Source: Streptomyces sp. A 4/2
Lineage (GTDB): Bacteria; Actinomycetota; Actinomycetes; Streptomycetales; Streptomycetaceae
Assembly: GCF_940670765.1 (NCBI RefSeq)
Contig: NZ_CALNVW010000039.1
Coordinates: forward strand, 122,044 to 186,043
Reading direction: 5' to 3'
Length of the DNA stretch: 64,000 nucleotides
Positions 41,910-50,555 of the stretch are shown here, piece by piece. A program made the translations under genes and the position numbers. How positions within the stretch are numbered: position 1 is the first letter of the stretch; each line of letters starts with the position of its first letter. A model generated the notes under the pieces. It was not told where the DNA came from. It searched no databases and saw only the letters and a program-made list of their open reading frames with translations.

Positions 41910-42674
41910 CTACTCAGAGGTGTCGGGGCACAGCAGCTCGCGGAGGGACCGGTCACGGACCATGAGGGCTGCCCGCTTGTCCGGAAGGTCGATCTCCGCG
42001 GAGAAGCGGAAGCCCGCGCCGAGAAACGCCGCCACGGACGGGGTGTTGCGCAGATCGGGTTCGGCGACGACCCGGGCGCACCGGGGCCGGTTGTCCAGCA
42101 CGAGATCGGAGACCGTTCGTAACAGCGTGGTGCCGATACCGCGTCCGCGGTCGCGGACTCCGCCGACGAGAAGGTGAATGCCGGTGTCGTGAGGGCGAGC
42201 CGGATAGTGCCGGGCAAGGGGGTCGAGATCGGCGCGGTAGATCTCCCAGTAGCTCATCGGGGTGCCTTCGAGCACGCCCAGGCAGGGGGCGCTCCTTCCG
42301 TCACCGGCGAGCTGGGCCCGAAGATGAACGGCGGTGACGGACTCGGGTCCCTGCAGCTCCCAGAAAGCGGCGACGGCAGGGTCGTTCATCCAGCTGCTGA
42401 CGACCGCCAGGTCACGCCCGACGTCCACAGGAACGAGCTGGAACTGCCCGGCAGGGGTCGGGACCGGGCCCCATGCGCCCGGGTCGTCGAGCAGATCGTC
42501 ACCGGTGCAGGGGCGGGTGAGGGGCAGAGGCCCGGTCGCCGGGCCCGCATCGTGGAGGAGCGACATCAGTTCATCGGGCAGCCGCAGATCAAGGGTGTCC
42601 TCGGCTCCCCGGTCGGCCCGACAGGCAGGGCCGGTCCCGGTCACGGTGTCGGTACTCGCATCGATGGAGGGCAC
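41910..42674 (-). CDS. GNAT acyltransferase, siderophore biosynthesis (IucB/RhbD-like)
   Basis: A 254-residue protein with a C-terminal GNAT domain of the AlcB/IucB type, which acylates N-hydroxylated amines during hydroxamate formation. Family marks: VVSSWMNDPAVAAFWELQGP, PMSYWEIYRADLDPLARHYP, DTGIHLLVGGVRDRGRGIGT (acetyl-CoA loop) and PDLRNTPSVAAFLGAGFRF. The N-terminal 70 residues are an unrelated, probably flexible extension. GTG start at 42674 behind GAAGAGGAG. It lies between the two IucA/IucC genes on the same strand. Acyl donor (acetyl or succinyl) cannot be read from sequence. Confidence 0.88.
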   Translation of the reverse strand: MPSIDASTDTVTGTGPACRADRGAEDTLDLRLPDELMSLLHDAGPATGPLPLTRPCTGDDLLDDPGAWGPVPTPAGQFQLVPVDVGRDLAVVSSWMNDPAVAAFWELQGPESVTAVHLRAQLAGDGRSAPCLGVLEGTPMSYWEIYRADLDPLARHYPARPHDTGIHLLVGGVRDRGRGIGTTLLRTVSDLVLDNRPRCARVVAEPDLRNTPSVAAFLGAGFRFSAEIDLPDKRAALMVRDRSLRELLCPDTSE

Positions 42675-42704
42675 GACGACGCTCCTCTTCTCATGTGGGT
42701 CGGG

Positions 42705-44639
42705 TCATGTACCGCTGGAATAGAGCGGGTTGGTGAAGCTGACGTAGACGGACTGGGTTTCGACCGGTCCGACGAGTTCGTCGAGGCCGTGCAGTCGGGT
42801 CAGCAGATTTGCCTTGGTGCGCAGGACAGGGGTGTCCAGAAGTTTGGCGGTCAATGGGGAGCCGAGGGGGACGGTGGTGGTGAGGAATTTCCGGAGGGCA
42901 GCGATCAGCAGGCGTTCATCGCCGAGTTGCTCGGCACCGAAGGCGCCGATGAGTCCGAAGATGTTGTTGATACCGAGGTAATAGGCGAAGCGTTCATCGG
43001 TGACAGCGTCGGCGACAAAGGTGTCGCTGGTCGCTCCGATACCGGGGAGGCGCCGCTCCAGTGCGTCGCGATGGGATTCGCGGAAGTAGTAGCCCTGGTT
43101 GTCGCGGTAGCGCCCGCCGACAGGCCACCCTGCGGGGTCGAGGATGACGAGGGTGTTCTGCTGATGGGCTTCGAGGGCGATACCGGCGGTGCCGTCCAGC
43201 CAGAGCACCGGGCGTACGACATGGTCCAGATAGCGCAGGAACCACTCGGCCGCGACGGCTCCGGTGGTCCGGCCGGTGCGGTGGGCGAGTCCGGTCACGA
43301 TGTCGGCGAGGCGCGAGCGCGCACCTCGCCCGTCGGCACGGGGATGAACGGAGGTGAGACCGGCGATGCATACGGCGTCGTCGCCGGGGCCGAAGGGGTT
43401 GTGGCGCAGGACGACGTCGAGCCCGGTGAGTGGTTCGCCGTCCGTCGTGTTCACCGCGAGCCAGGCCGGATCGCGCACGATGTCGAAGCCGGGGTGGACG
43501 GCCCGCCACTGCTCACCGAGCCCGCCTCTCAGTACGCGGTGGACCTCGACGCCCCGGTGGAGTTCCTTACGGAGGTTCTCCCGGCGGGAGTTGGTGATGC
43601 GAACGCCCAGGGAGAGCTTGAGCATCGCCTCTGCGCCGGGCCGGTGAACGGTGCGGACGGACGAGGTGGGATGCCAGGGGGCGCCGTACGGGCCGAGGTC
43701 ACGCAGGAGCCCGGCGTCGAGGAGGGAGGCCACAGCCGGGCGATGCGCGAGGTCGCGGGCCTGCCAGGGGTGCAGCGGGAGGAGGGCGGTGTCATCGGGA
43801 CGCTGGAGAACTCCGGCCAGGCGGGCGGTGAGCTGGTCCGCGGCGACAGTGCGCCCACGCTCGGTCCACGCCGAGTCCTGTGCCAGGACCGAACGGTCGA
43901 CAGCCAACCAGTGCAACGGGAAGGAGCCTCGCAACTCGGGCGAGTACAGGCCGACTTCTGCATCGGAGAGGCCTTCGCGGCTCTTCGGGGTGGGATGGAG
44001 CGGGTGCCCCAGAAGAAGGGACTGCTCCGCGGTGAGGAAGAGGTCCGCCTCGGGCGACGGCCCCGGATTGATGCGACGGTCAGCGATGAAGGAGGCGGTG
44101 CGACGTACCGAGTCGGCCACCCTGCCGACCAGTTCGGCGCCTCCGTGCCCCCCTGCTTCCCGACCGAGCAGCGCAGCGACGGTGACCGCGTCGGCGAGCG
44201 GTGCGCGCAGGGACCCGCCTTCGAGCGACGGCCTGCCGAACCGGTGCCAGCCCGTGGCGGACCAGTAGTGCACGGGGACGAGCAGTGCGGTACCGCTGGC
44301 GTACAGAGGGATACGCAGGAGAGGCCCGGCCGGCCGGGCCAGGTTGTTCTCCCGGACCCAGCAGCGGAGCAGGTTCTCGACGGTGGCACCGTCAGCCGCG
44401 GTGTTCGCGTCCGGATCGTCGAGGAAGCCGGGTGTCAGATGACGCTCGGGGACAGTGCTCCCCGTACTCGTGCCCCCGGTCTTCTGGCGCGGAACGGTCT
44501 CCGAACCGACCGACCCGGAATCGACCGGCAGAACGCCGGACGCTCCCGAACAAACCATGAGCGGGTCGACCGCGAAAAGGCCGGGGACCGCGGGTGGGGC
44601 TGGGGCCTCGGACACATCAGATTCGGGGGTGGTGTTCAC
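42705..44639 (-). CDS. IucA/IucC-family siderophore synthetase (second)
   Basis: A 644-residue synthetase related to the one at 39931 but clearly diverged. Blocks: LLLGHPLHPTPKSREGLSDA, LPLHPWQARDLAHRPAVASL, SSVRTVHRPGAEAMLKLSLG, VRITNSRRENLRKELHRGVE, and IALEAHQQNTLVILDPAGWP. The N-terminal 70 residues are disordered. The two enzymes probably carry out successive condensations on the same acid (inference from other two-synthetase clusters). GTG start at 44639 behind AAGGAAG; the acyltransferase follows after 30 bases, and the aminotransferase ends 27 bases before, so these three are one transcript. Confidence 0.92.
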   Translation of the reverse strand: MNTTPESDVSEAPAPPAVPGLFAVDPLMVCSGASGVLPVDSGSVGSETVPRQKTGGTSTGSTVPERHLTPGFLDDPDANTAADGATVENLLRCWVRENNLARPAGPLLRIPLYASGTALLVPVHYWSATGWHRFGRPSLEGGSLRAPLADAVTVAALLGREAGGHGGAELVGRVADSVRRTASFIADRRINPGPSPEADLFLTAEQSLLLGHPLHPTPKSREGLSDAEVGLYSPELRGSFPLHWLAVDRSVLAQDSAWTERGRTVAADQLTARLAGVLQRPDDTALLPLHPWQARDLAHRPAVASLLDAGLLRDLGPYGAPWHPTSSVRTVHRPGAEAMLKLSLGVRITNSRRENLRKELHRGVEVHRVLRGGLGEQWRAVHPGFDIVRDPAWLAVNTTDGEPLTGLDVVLRHNPFGPGDDAVCIAGLTSVHPRADGRGARSRLADIVTGLAHRTGRTTGAVAAEWFLRYLDHVVRPVLWLDGTAGIALEAHQQNTLVILDPAGWPVGGRYRDNQGYYFRESHRDALERRLPGIGATSDTFVADAVTDERFAYYLGINNIFGLIGAFGAEQLGDERLLIAALRKFLTTTVPLGSPLTAKLLDTPVLRTKANLLTRLHGLDELVGPVETQSVYVSFTNPLYSSGT

Positions 44640-44666
44640 GGAGTGCTTCCTTGTGGGGGGCCGGGA

Positions 44667-46046
44667 TCAGAGGGGAGGGCGGGTCTCATGACGGCGGTAC
44701 ACGGTGCGCTCAGCGGCGGCCAGGGCATCGGCCAGCCGGTCGAGCACCGCTTCCGCCTGCTCATCGGTGAGAGTGAGTGGGGGCAGCAGGCGGACGACGC
44801 TGGAGTGGCGGCCACCGAGTTCGACGATGAGTCCTCGGGCCAGACATTCACGCTGTACGGCGGAGGCGAGCACGGGTGCGGCGGGCGCCGGGCCCGGGAC
44901 GCCGGCATCCCCGGCCTCCGGGTCGACGATCTCCACGCCGATCATGAGGCCCCGGCCACGTACGTCCCCGATGCCGGGGTGTTCACCGGCCAGTTGCCGC
45001 AGTCGGCCGATGATGCGCGTACCCAGGTCGGCCGCGCGCTCGGCGAGCCGGTTCTCGCGGACGTACGCGAGGGTCGCCGCACCTGCCGCCATGGCGAGCT
45101 GATTGCCCCGGAAGGTGCCGGCGTGCGCACCGGGCTCCCAGACGTCCAGTTCCGGCCGGTAGACGATGACCGCCAGGGGGAGGGAGCCGCCGATGGCTTT
45201 GGACAGCACCATCACATCGGGCACGATCCCGCTGTGTTCGACCGCCCAGAAGGCGCCGGTGCGCCCGACGCCGGTCTGGACCTCGTCGGCGATCAACGGA
45301 ATGGAGCGGTCCGCGGTGATCTCGCGCATGCGGCGGACCCAGTCGTCAGGGCCCGGGATCACACCACCCTCGCCCTGCACCGGTTCCAGGATCATCCCGG
45401 CCGGTGGGACCACGCCCCCCTTGGGATCGTCGAGCAGGTTCTCGGTCCAGCGGGCGGCGAGTTCACCGCCGCGTTCCCCTCCCACGCCGAACGGGCAGCG
45501 GTAGTCCTGGGGATACGGCAGCCGGGTCACCCGGACGTCGGTGGCGCCGCCCGACACGGCCAGGGCTCCGGCCGTCATGCCGTGGTACGCGCCCGTGAAC
45601 GCGAGGATCCCGCTGCGCCCCGTAGCGGTGCGCACAAGTTTCAGGGCTGCCTCGACCGCGTCCGTACCGGCGGGTCCGCAGAACTGGATGCGGGCCTGAT
45701 CGCCGAACTGGCGCGGCAGGGTCTCGAAGAGTTCCGTGGTGAAGGCGTCCTTGACCGGTGTGGCGAGATCCAGCACATGCAGGGGGGCGCCCGAATCGAT
45801 GACCTTCTTGATCGCTTCGAGCACCACCGGGTGGTTGTGGCCGAGAGCCAGCGTCCCCGCTCCCGACAGACAGTCGAGATACCGCCGCCCGTCCGCGCCC
45901 TCGATGGTCAGGCCCCGCGCCCTGACCGGCACGATCGGCAGCGACCGCGCGTAGGTACGGGCGGCGGACTCACGCATCGACTGCCGGCGCAGGATCCCTT
46001 CGTGCGCCGTGGTCGGCGCCGCCGGAGCAGATTTGGTCACAGCCAC
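44667..46046 (-). CDS. Diaminobutyrate--2-oxoglutarate-type aminotransferase
   Basis: A 459-residue PLP enzyme of the class III (ornithine/GABA/DABA) aminotransferases. PLP lysine is in VMVLSKAIGGSLPLAV; the cofactor Asp is in LIADEVQTGVGRTG; GPAGTDAVEAALKLVRTATG and FTGAYHGMTAGAL are also diagnostic. It probably makes 2,4-diaminobutyrate from aspartate semialdehyde, the first step toward a diaminopropane-type siderophore, as RhbA does in rhizobactin formation (inference). The GTG at 46046 follows GGGAGGA; other GTGs lie upstream without such a site. First gene of the locus. Confidence 0.9.
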   Translation of the reverse strand: MAVTKSAPAAPTTAHEGILRRQSMRESAARTYARSLPIVPVRARGLTIEGADGRRYLDCLSGAGTLALGHNHPVVLEAIKKVIDSGAPLHVLDLATPVKDAFTTELFETLPRQFGDQARIQFCGPAGTDAVEAALKLVRTATGRSGILAFTGAYHGMTAGALAVSGGATDVRVTRLPYPQDYRCPFGVGGERGGELAARWTENLLDDPKGGVVPPAGMILEPVQGEGGVIPGPDDWVRRMREITADRSIPLIADEVQTGVGRTGAFWAVEHSGIVPDVMVLSKAIGGSLPLAVIVYRPELDVWEPGAHAGTFRGNQLAMAAGAATLAYVRENRLAERAADLGTRIIGRLRQLAGEHPGIGDVRGRGLMIGVEIVDPEAGDAGVPGPAPAAPVLASAVQRECLARGLIVELGGRHSSVVRLLPPLTLTDEQAEAVLDRLADALAAAERTVYRRHETRPPL

Positions 46047-46349
46047 AGCTGTTGGTCCTCCCGCTGTAACGGTTCGGTCGTCGCGCGTTCTTGTCGCGCC
46101 TTCTCGTGCACGTCGCGTCGTACGCCCGTCGACGCCGGGGCCGGGCGCAGCGTAAAACCCCCATACGTAACAACGACGGCAGCGGCCCGGGATCACGGGT
46201 GAGTCGCAAGATCATTGAGGCTGCGGAACCGCAGCCCTGCCGGATACCGTCCCCATCGGCACCGGCATAGTGGGGCCCGCACTTCAGTTCCACCGTGCCG
46301 AAATCACGTGCCGAATTCAGTTGTTCCGGAGTCCCAGGGGGATCACCAC
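46047..46349. other. Divergent intergenic region, siderophore operon / secreted protease
   Basis: A 303-base gap with both promoters. An 8-base inverted repeat, GGCTGCGG-AA-CCGCAGCC (46219-46236), is the only clear element. No DmdR1/IdeR-type iron box (TTAGGTTAGG and mirror) is visible, which is unexpected ahead of siderophore genes. Confidence 0.45.
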
Positions 46350-47567
46350 ATGCGACCGCTCCGCCCAACCCGCACACCACGTCGCGGGAACGCCCGCCGC
46401 CGAACCCTCCCTGTCATAGCCGCAGTTGGCCTCTCAGGGATACTCGCTCTCTCCGCCACCGCCTGTGGGCCCGGCGACGACAACGCCAGTGACAAGCCGG
46501 ACACCAGCGCCTCCACGCCGTCGGACGGCAAGATCACCATCCCGGACGATCTCAAGGACAAGCTGAAGAAGCACGGCGTCGATCTGAGCAAGTGGAAGAG
46601 CGGCGAATGGAAGAACTGGGACAAGGACAAGTGGCTGCGTGAGGCCCAGGACTTCTTCAACCCGATCATCTCCGGGCTCTGGGACCCGGACCGGATGCGC
46701 GGCGCGGCCAAGCCCCCGGAGAACCCTGTCGACAACGACATCTCCGGCGACAAGGGAGTCACCGACCCGACCCCGGCGCCGGTGACCGCGCAGAACGTGA
46801 AGTCGCCGTACCACGCGACTCTCCCCGAAGCAGGCAAGATCTTCTTCGACGGCCCCGAAGGATCGATGGTCTGCTCGGCGACGGTCGTGCAGGATCCGGC
46901 GCATCCCGGAAAGTCCAACATGGTCTGGACCGCGGGCCACTGCGTGCACGCGGGGAAGAAGGGCGGCTGGTACCGCAACATCGCCTTCGTCCCCTCGTAC
47001 AACAACAGCGCCAAGTCCGCGGCACAGTTGCAGAACGCCAAGAAGGAAGAGGTCGCACCGTACGGCGTCTTCTGGGCCGACTGGGCTCAGACCTCGGACC
47101 AGTGGATCAGCGGCGGCGGGCCCACCGGCGGTCAGGGAGCTCCGTACGACTTCGCGGTGCTGCACGTCGTGCCCGAGAAGGGCAGCACCAAGTCCCTTGA
47201 GGAGACGGTCGGCGGCGCGCTCCCGGTGAACTTCAACGCACCGGCCGTGCCGAAGATCGCGAGCCTGACGGCCACCGGTTACCCGGCTGCCCCGCCCTAC
47301 GACGGCCAGAAGCTGTTCCAGTGCGCCGACCAGCCGGGCCGCCTCTCGATCGCCACGGCCGATCCGACGATGTACCGCATCGGCTGCACGATGACCGGGG
47401 GCTCCTCCGGCGGCGGCTGGATCGCCAACGGTGCGGACGGCAAGCCCGCCCTGGTGTCCAACACCTCCATCGGCCCGGTGACGGCCGGCTGGCTGGCCGG
47501 CCCGCGCCTGGGCAAGGAAGCCAAGGGCGTCTACGACTCGGTCAGCAAGAAGTACGCGGACCGGTAA
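46350..47567 (+). CDS. Secreted trypsin-like serine peptidase, lipoprotein (first paralogue)
   Basis: A 405-residue exported protein. A long basic signal region ends in the lipobox LSATAC, so it is probably membrane-anchored. A charged spacer with KSGEWKNWDKDKWLR precedes a chymotrypsin-fold domain: His in VWTAGHCVHAG, Asp in GAPYDFAVLHV, and Ser in the segment TMTGGSSGGGW. The oxyanion glycines are somewhat unlike classic GDSGG, resembling the V8/glutamyl endopeptidase branch. A paralogue with the same layout follows 57 bases downstream, so the two arose by tandem duplication and are likely one transcript. ATG 46350 chosen for the signal peptide. Confidence 0.87.
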   Translation: MRPLRPTRTPRRGNARRRTLPVIAAVGLSGILALSATACGPGDDNASDKPDTSASTPSDGKITIPDDLKDKLKKHGVDLSKWKSGEWKNWDKDKWLREAQDFFNPIISGLWDPDRMRGAAKPPENPVDNDISGDKGVTDPTPAPVTAQNVKSPYHATLPEAGKIFFDGPEGSMVCSATVVQDPAHPGKSNMVWTAGHCVHAGKKGGWYRNIAFVPSYNNSAKSAAQLQNAKKEEVAPYGVFWADWAQTSDQWISGGGPTGGQGAPYDFAVLHVVPEKGSTKSLEETVGGALPVNFNAPAVPKIASLTATGYPAAPPYDGQKLFQCADQPGRLSIATADPTMYRIGCTMTGGSSGGGWIANGADGKPALVSNTSIGPVTAGWLAGPRLGKEAKGVYDSVSKKYADR

Positions 47568-47624
47568 GCAGGGCGGCCGGCGCGTCGGCAGCAACGACCA
47601 GACACCCCCAGGGGGAACAACTCC

Positions 47625-48800
47625 ATGCGATCCATCCGTCCGATCCTCACTGCCACCGGTATCGCCGCGGCCCTGGCGCTGACGGCGACCGCCTGTGGCG
47701 GGGGCGACGACAAGGCATCCGGCTCGGCGGCCGACAAACCCGTCGCTTCCGCGCCCGCCGGTGCCAAGGCCGGTACCGCAGCAGATCTGGCCGACACCCT
47801 GAAGAAGCACGGCCTCGACCCGGAAAAATGGCAGAACGGCGAGTGGAAGAACTGGGACAAGGACAAGTGGCTGCGTAGTGCCAAGGACTTCGTCAATCCT
47901 GTGGTCAAAGACCTGTGGAAGCCCGACCGCATGAAGCAGGCCAAGGATCCGCAGAAGACGATGGACGCTCGCGACATCTCCGGCGACCAGAACGTCACCG
48001 ACCCGGAACCCGCGCCGGTGAAAGCGCAGGAGGAGAAGCACCCGTACCACCGGTACGCGGCGCCCGTGGGCAAGGTCTTCTTCGACTCCCCCGAAGGTTC
48101 CATGGTCTGCTCGGGAACCGTCGTCAAGGACCCGAAGAACCCGGGCAGGTCCAACCTCGTGTGGACCGCCGGTCACTGTGTCCACGCGGGCGGCAAGGGC
48201 GGCTGGTACCGGAACATCATGTTCGTTCCGTCGTACAACGACCAGGGCAGGTCGGTCGCCCAGCTGCGCACCGCACGACAGCAGGAGATAGCCCCGTACG
48301 GCACCTACTGGGCCGACTGGGCCATGACCTCCAATGCGTGGATCAACGACGGCGGCCCGACCGGCGGCCGGGGGGCGCCGTACGACTACGCGCTTCTGCA
48401 CGTGAAGCCGGAGAACGGCGGCAAGTCGCTCGAAGAGACCGTCGGCAATGCGCTGGCTGTCGACTTCAACGCCCCGGAGGCCAAGGACATCTCGGCGATG
48501 GGCGCCTGGGGCTACCCGGCGGCTCCGCCGTTCGACGGACAGCTGATGAACAAGTGCGTCGACCGGCCGGGACGACTGTCCATCAGCCCCGGCACACCGA
48601 CGATGTGGCGCATCGGATGCACCATGACCGGCGGCTCGTCCGGCGGCGGCTGGTTCATCACCGGGAAGAACGGGAAGTCGGAGCTGGTCTCCAACACCTC
48701 GATCGGACCGGTCACTTCGGGCTGGCTCGCGGGGCCGCGTCTCGGCCAGGGCGCGGAACAGCTCTACAAGGCCATGAGCACCAGGTTCGCCGGCCGGTAG
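47625..48800 (+). CDS. Secreted trypsin-like serine peptidase, lipoprotein (second paralogue)
   Basis: A 391-residue paralogue of the preceding gene with a cleaner signal peptide (MRSIRPILTATGIAAALALT) and lipobox LTATAC. The spacer repeats the segment NGEWKNWDKDKWLR almost exactly. Catalytic His is in VWTAGHCVHAG, Asp in GAPYDYALLHV, Ser in TMTGGSSGGGW. ATG at 47625 behind GGGGG. The two copies differ most in the N-terminal linker and in substrate-facing loops, so they may have different targets. Secreted or surface-bound; substrate unknown. Transcription probably continues from the first copy and ends at the hairpin at 48834. Confidence 0.87.
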   Translation: MRSIRPILTATGIAAALALTATACGGGDDKASGSAADKPVASAPAGAKAGTAADLADTLKKHGLDPEKWQNGEWKNWDKDKWLRSAKDFVNPVVKDLWKPDRMKQAKDPQKTMDARDISGDQNVTDPEPAPVKAQEEKHPYHRYAAPVGKVFFDSPEGSMVCSGTVVKDPKNPGRSNLVWTAGHCVHAGGKGGWYRNIMFVPSYNDQGRSVAQLRTARQQEIAPYGTYWADWAMTSNAWINDGGPTGGRGAPYDYALLHVKPENGGKSLEETVGNALAVDFNAPEAKDISAMGAWGYPAAPPFDGQLMNKCVDRPGRLSISPGTPTMWRIGCTMTGGSSGGGWFITGKNGKSELVSNTSIGPVTSGWLAGPRLGQGAEQLYKAMSTRFAGR

Positions 48801-48833
48801 AGCGCAGCAGAGGACCACTGAACGGCTGCTGAA

Positions 48834-48884
48834 CGGACCGAAGGCCCGCCCCCGGGAAATCGCCGGGGACGGGCCTTCGGTCCG
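48834..48884. terminator. Bidirectional hairpin between peptidase and hflX
   Basis: Outer arms CGGACCGAAGGCCCG (48834-48848) and CGGGCCTTCGGTCCG (48870-48884) are perfect, and inner CCCCGG/CCGGGG extends the stem after one mismatch. It lies between convergent stops at 48800 and 48903. Confidence 0.88.
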
Positions 48885-48902
48885 GTGCGGTGAACCGCGA
48901 CG

Positions 48903-50408
48903 TCAGTGCGCGACCGGAAGGTACGGCGCCAGATCGGCGGCCAGCTCCTCGTGCACCCGCGCCTTCAGCAACGTGCCCTCCGGGGTGTGCTCCTCGGAGA
49001 TCACCTCGCCGTCGGTGTGCGCACGGGCGACGAGCTGTCCCTGCGTGTACGGCACGAGCACCTCCACCTCGACCTGAGGCCGGGGCAGTTGCTCGTCGAT
49101 CAACGCGAGCAGCTCCGCGATGCCCTGGCCCGAACGGGCCGAGACAGCGATGGCGTGCCGCTCGATACGCAGCAGCCGCTGCAGCACCAGCGGATCGGCC
49201 GCGTCCGCCTTGTTGACCACCACGATCTCCGGCACGTCGGTCGCGCCGACGTCCCTGATCACCTCACGCACGGCGGCGAGCTGCTCCTCCGGCGCCGGGT
49301 GCGAGCCGTCCACGACATGGAGGATCAGGTCGGATTCGCCGACCTCTTCCATGGTGGAGCGGAACGCCTCGACGAGGTGGTGCGGCAGGTGCCGGACGAA
49401 TCCGACCGTGTCCGCCAGGGTGTAGAGCCTGCCGCTGGGCGTCTCGGCCTTGCGGACCGTCGGGTCCAGGGTGGCGAACAGGGAGTTCTCCACCAGTACG
49501 CCCGCACCCGTGAGGCGGTTGAGCAGCGAGGACTTCCCGGCGTTCGTGTACCCGGCGATGGCGACCGACGGCACCTTGTGGCGCTTGCGCTCCTGCCGCT
49601 TGATGTCGCGGCCGGTCTTCATCTCCGCGATCTCCCGGCGCATCTTCGCCATCTTCTCGCGGATCCGTCGCCGGTCCGTCTCGATCTTGGTCTCACCGGG
49701 ACCACGGGTCGCCATTCCGCCGCCCGCCGACCCCGAACCGCCACCACCCATCTGCCGGGAGAGCGACTGACCCCAGCCACGCAGACGCGGCAGCATGTAC
49801 TGCATCTGTGCGAGCGCGACCTGGGCCTTGCCCTCACGGGACTTGGCGTGCTGGGCGAAGATGTCGAGGATCAGTGCCGTACGGTCGACGACCTTGACCT
49901 TGACGACATCTTCCAGATGGATCAGCTGGCCAGGGCTGAGTTCACCGTCGCACACGACGGTGTCGGCACCTGTTTCGAGCACGATGTCCCGCAGCTCCTG
50001 GGCCTTGCCCGAGCCGATGTAGGTGGCCGGGTCGGGCTTGTCGCGGCGCTGGACGACTCCGTCGAGGACCAGCGCACCGGCCGTCTCGGCGAGAGCGGCG
50101 AGCTCCGCGAGGGAGTTGTCCGCGTCCTGGGCGGTCCCTGAGGTCCAGACGCCCACCAGCACCACACGCTCCAGGCGCAGCTGCCGGTACTCGACCTCGG
50201 TGACGTCCTCCAGCTCGGTGGAGAGACCGGCCACGCGCCGCAGGGCAGCACGCTCCGAGCGGTCGTACTGATCGCCGTCCCGCTCCCCGTCGATCTTGTG
50301 GCTCCAGGCGACGTCCTCTTCCATCAGGGCATCGGCCCGAAGGCTTTCGTTGAAGCTCTGCGCGTCCTGCTCGTGCGCGTCCTGGGAAGTGGAGGAAGAG
50401 GAGGTCAT
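48903..50408 (-). CDS. hflX: Ribosome-associated GTPase HflX
   Basis: A 501-residue GTPase that splits stalled ribosomes in species studied. The N-terminal HflX domain has the GSGKAQELRDIVLETGADTV nucleotide site and the Gly-rich segment QMGGGGSGSAGGGMATRGPG before a coiled coil (ETDRRRIREKMAKMRREIAE). The G domain follows: G1 GYTNAGKSSLLNRLTG, G2/G3 DTVGFVRHLP, G4 VVNKADAADP and G5 SARSGQG. The ATG at 50408 gives MTSSSSTSQDAHEQ; upstream codons are intergenic. The first 80 residues are a polar extension typical of actinobacterial HflX. Monocistronic by appearance. Confidence 0.95.
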   Translation of the reverse strand: MTSSSSTSQDAHEQDAQSFNESLRADALMEEDVAWSHKIDGERDGDQYDRSERAALRRVAGLSTELEDVTEVEYRQLRLERVVLVGVWTSGTAQDADNSLAELAALAETAGALVLDGVVQRRDKPDPATYIGSGKAQELRDIVLETGADTVVCDGELSPGQLIHLEDVVKVKVVDRTALILDIFAQHAKSREGKAQVALAQMQYMLPRLRGWGQSLSRQMGGGGSGSAGGGMATRGPGETKIETDRRRIREKMAKMRREIAEMKTGRDIKRQERKRHKVPSVAIAGYTNAGKSSLLNRLTGAGVLVENSLFATLDPTVRKAETPSGRLYTLADTVGFVRHLPHHLVEAFRSTMEEVGESDLILHVVDGSHPAPEEQLAAVREVIRDVGATDVPEIVVVNKADAADPLVLQRLLRIERHAIAVSARSGQGIAELLALIDEQLPRPQVEVEVLVPYTQGQLVARAHTDGEVISEEHTPEGTLLKARVHEELAADLAPYLPVAH

Positions 50409-50555
50409 TGGATCCCTACGTCGAAGCCGATGGAAGTTTCGTTCAACAGTCACAACGCGTGACCGGCGCCGATGATTCCCGAAGGTCCCACCGGGCCCGG
50501 CAGCGCCGCCGACCCGTCGATAGTGGCACGGTCCGGCACCGCCGTCACCAGGATT

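Noticed and set aside
42174..46202. 1342-codon plus-strand frame over the siderophore genes
   Set aside because: Antisense artefact of high-GC codon bias; its product is Gly/Arg/Val-rich with no domain.
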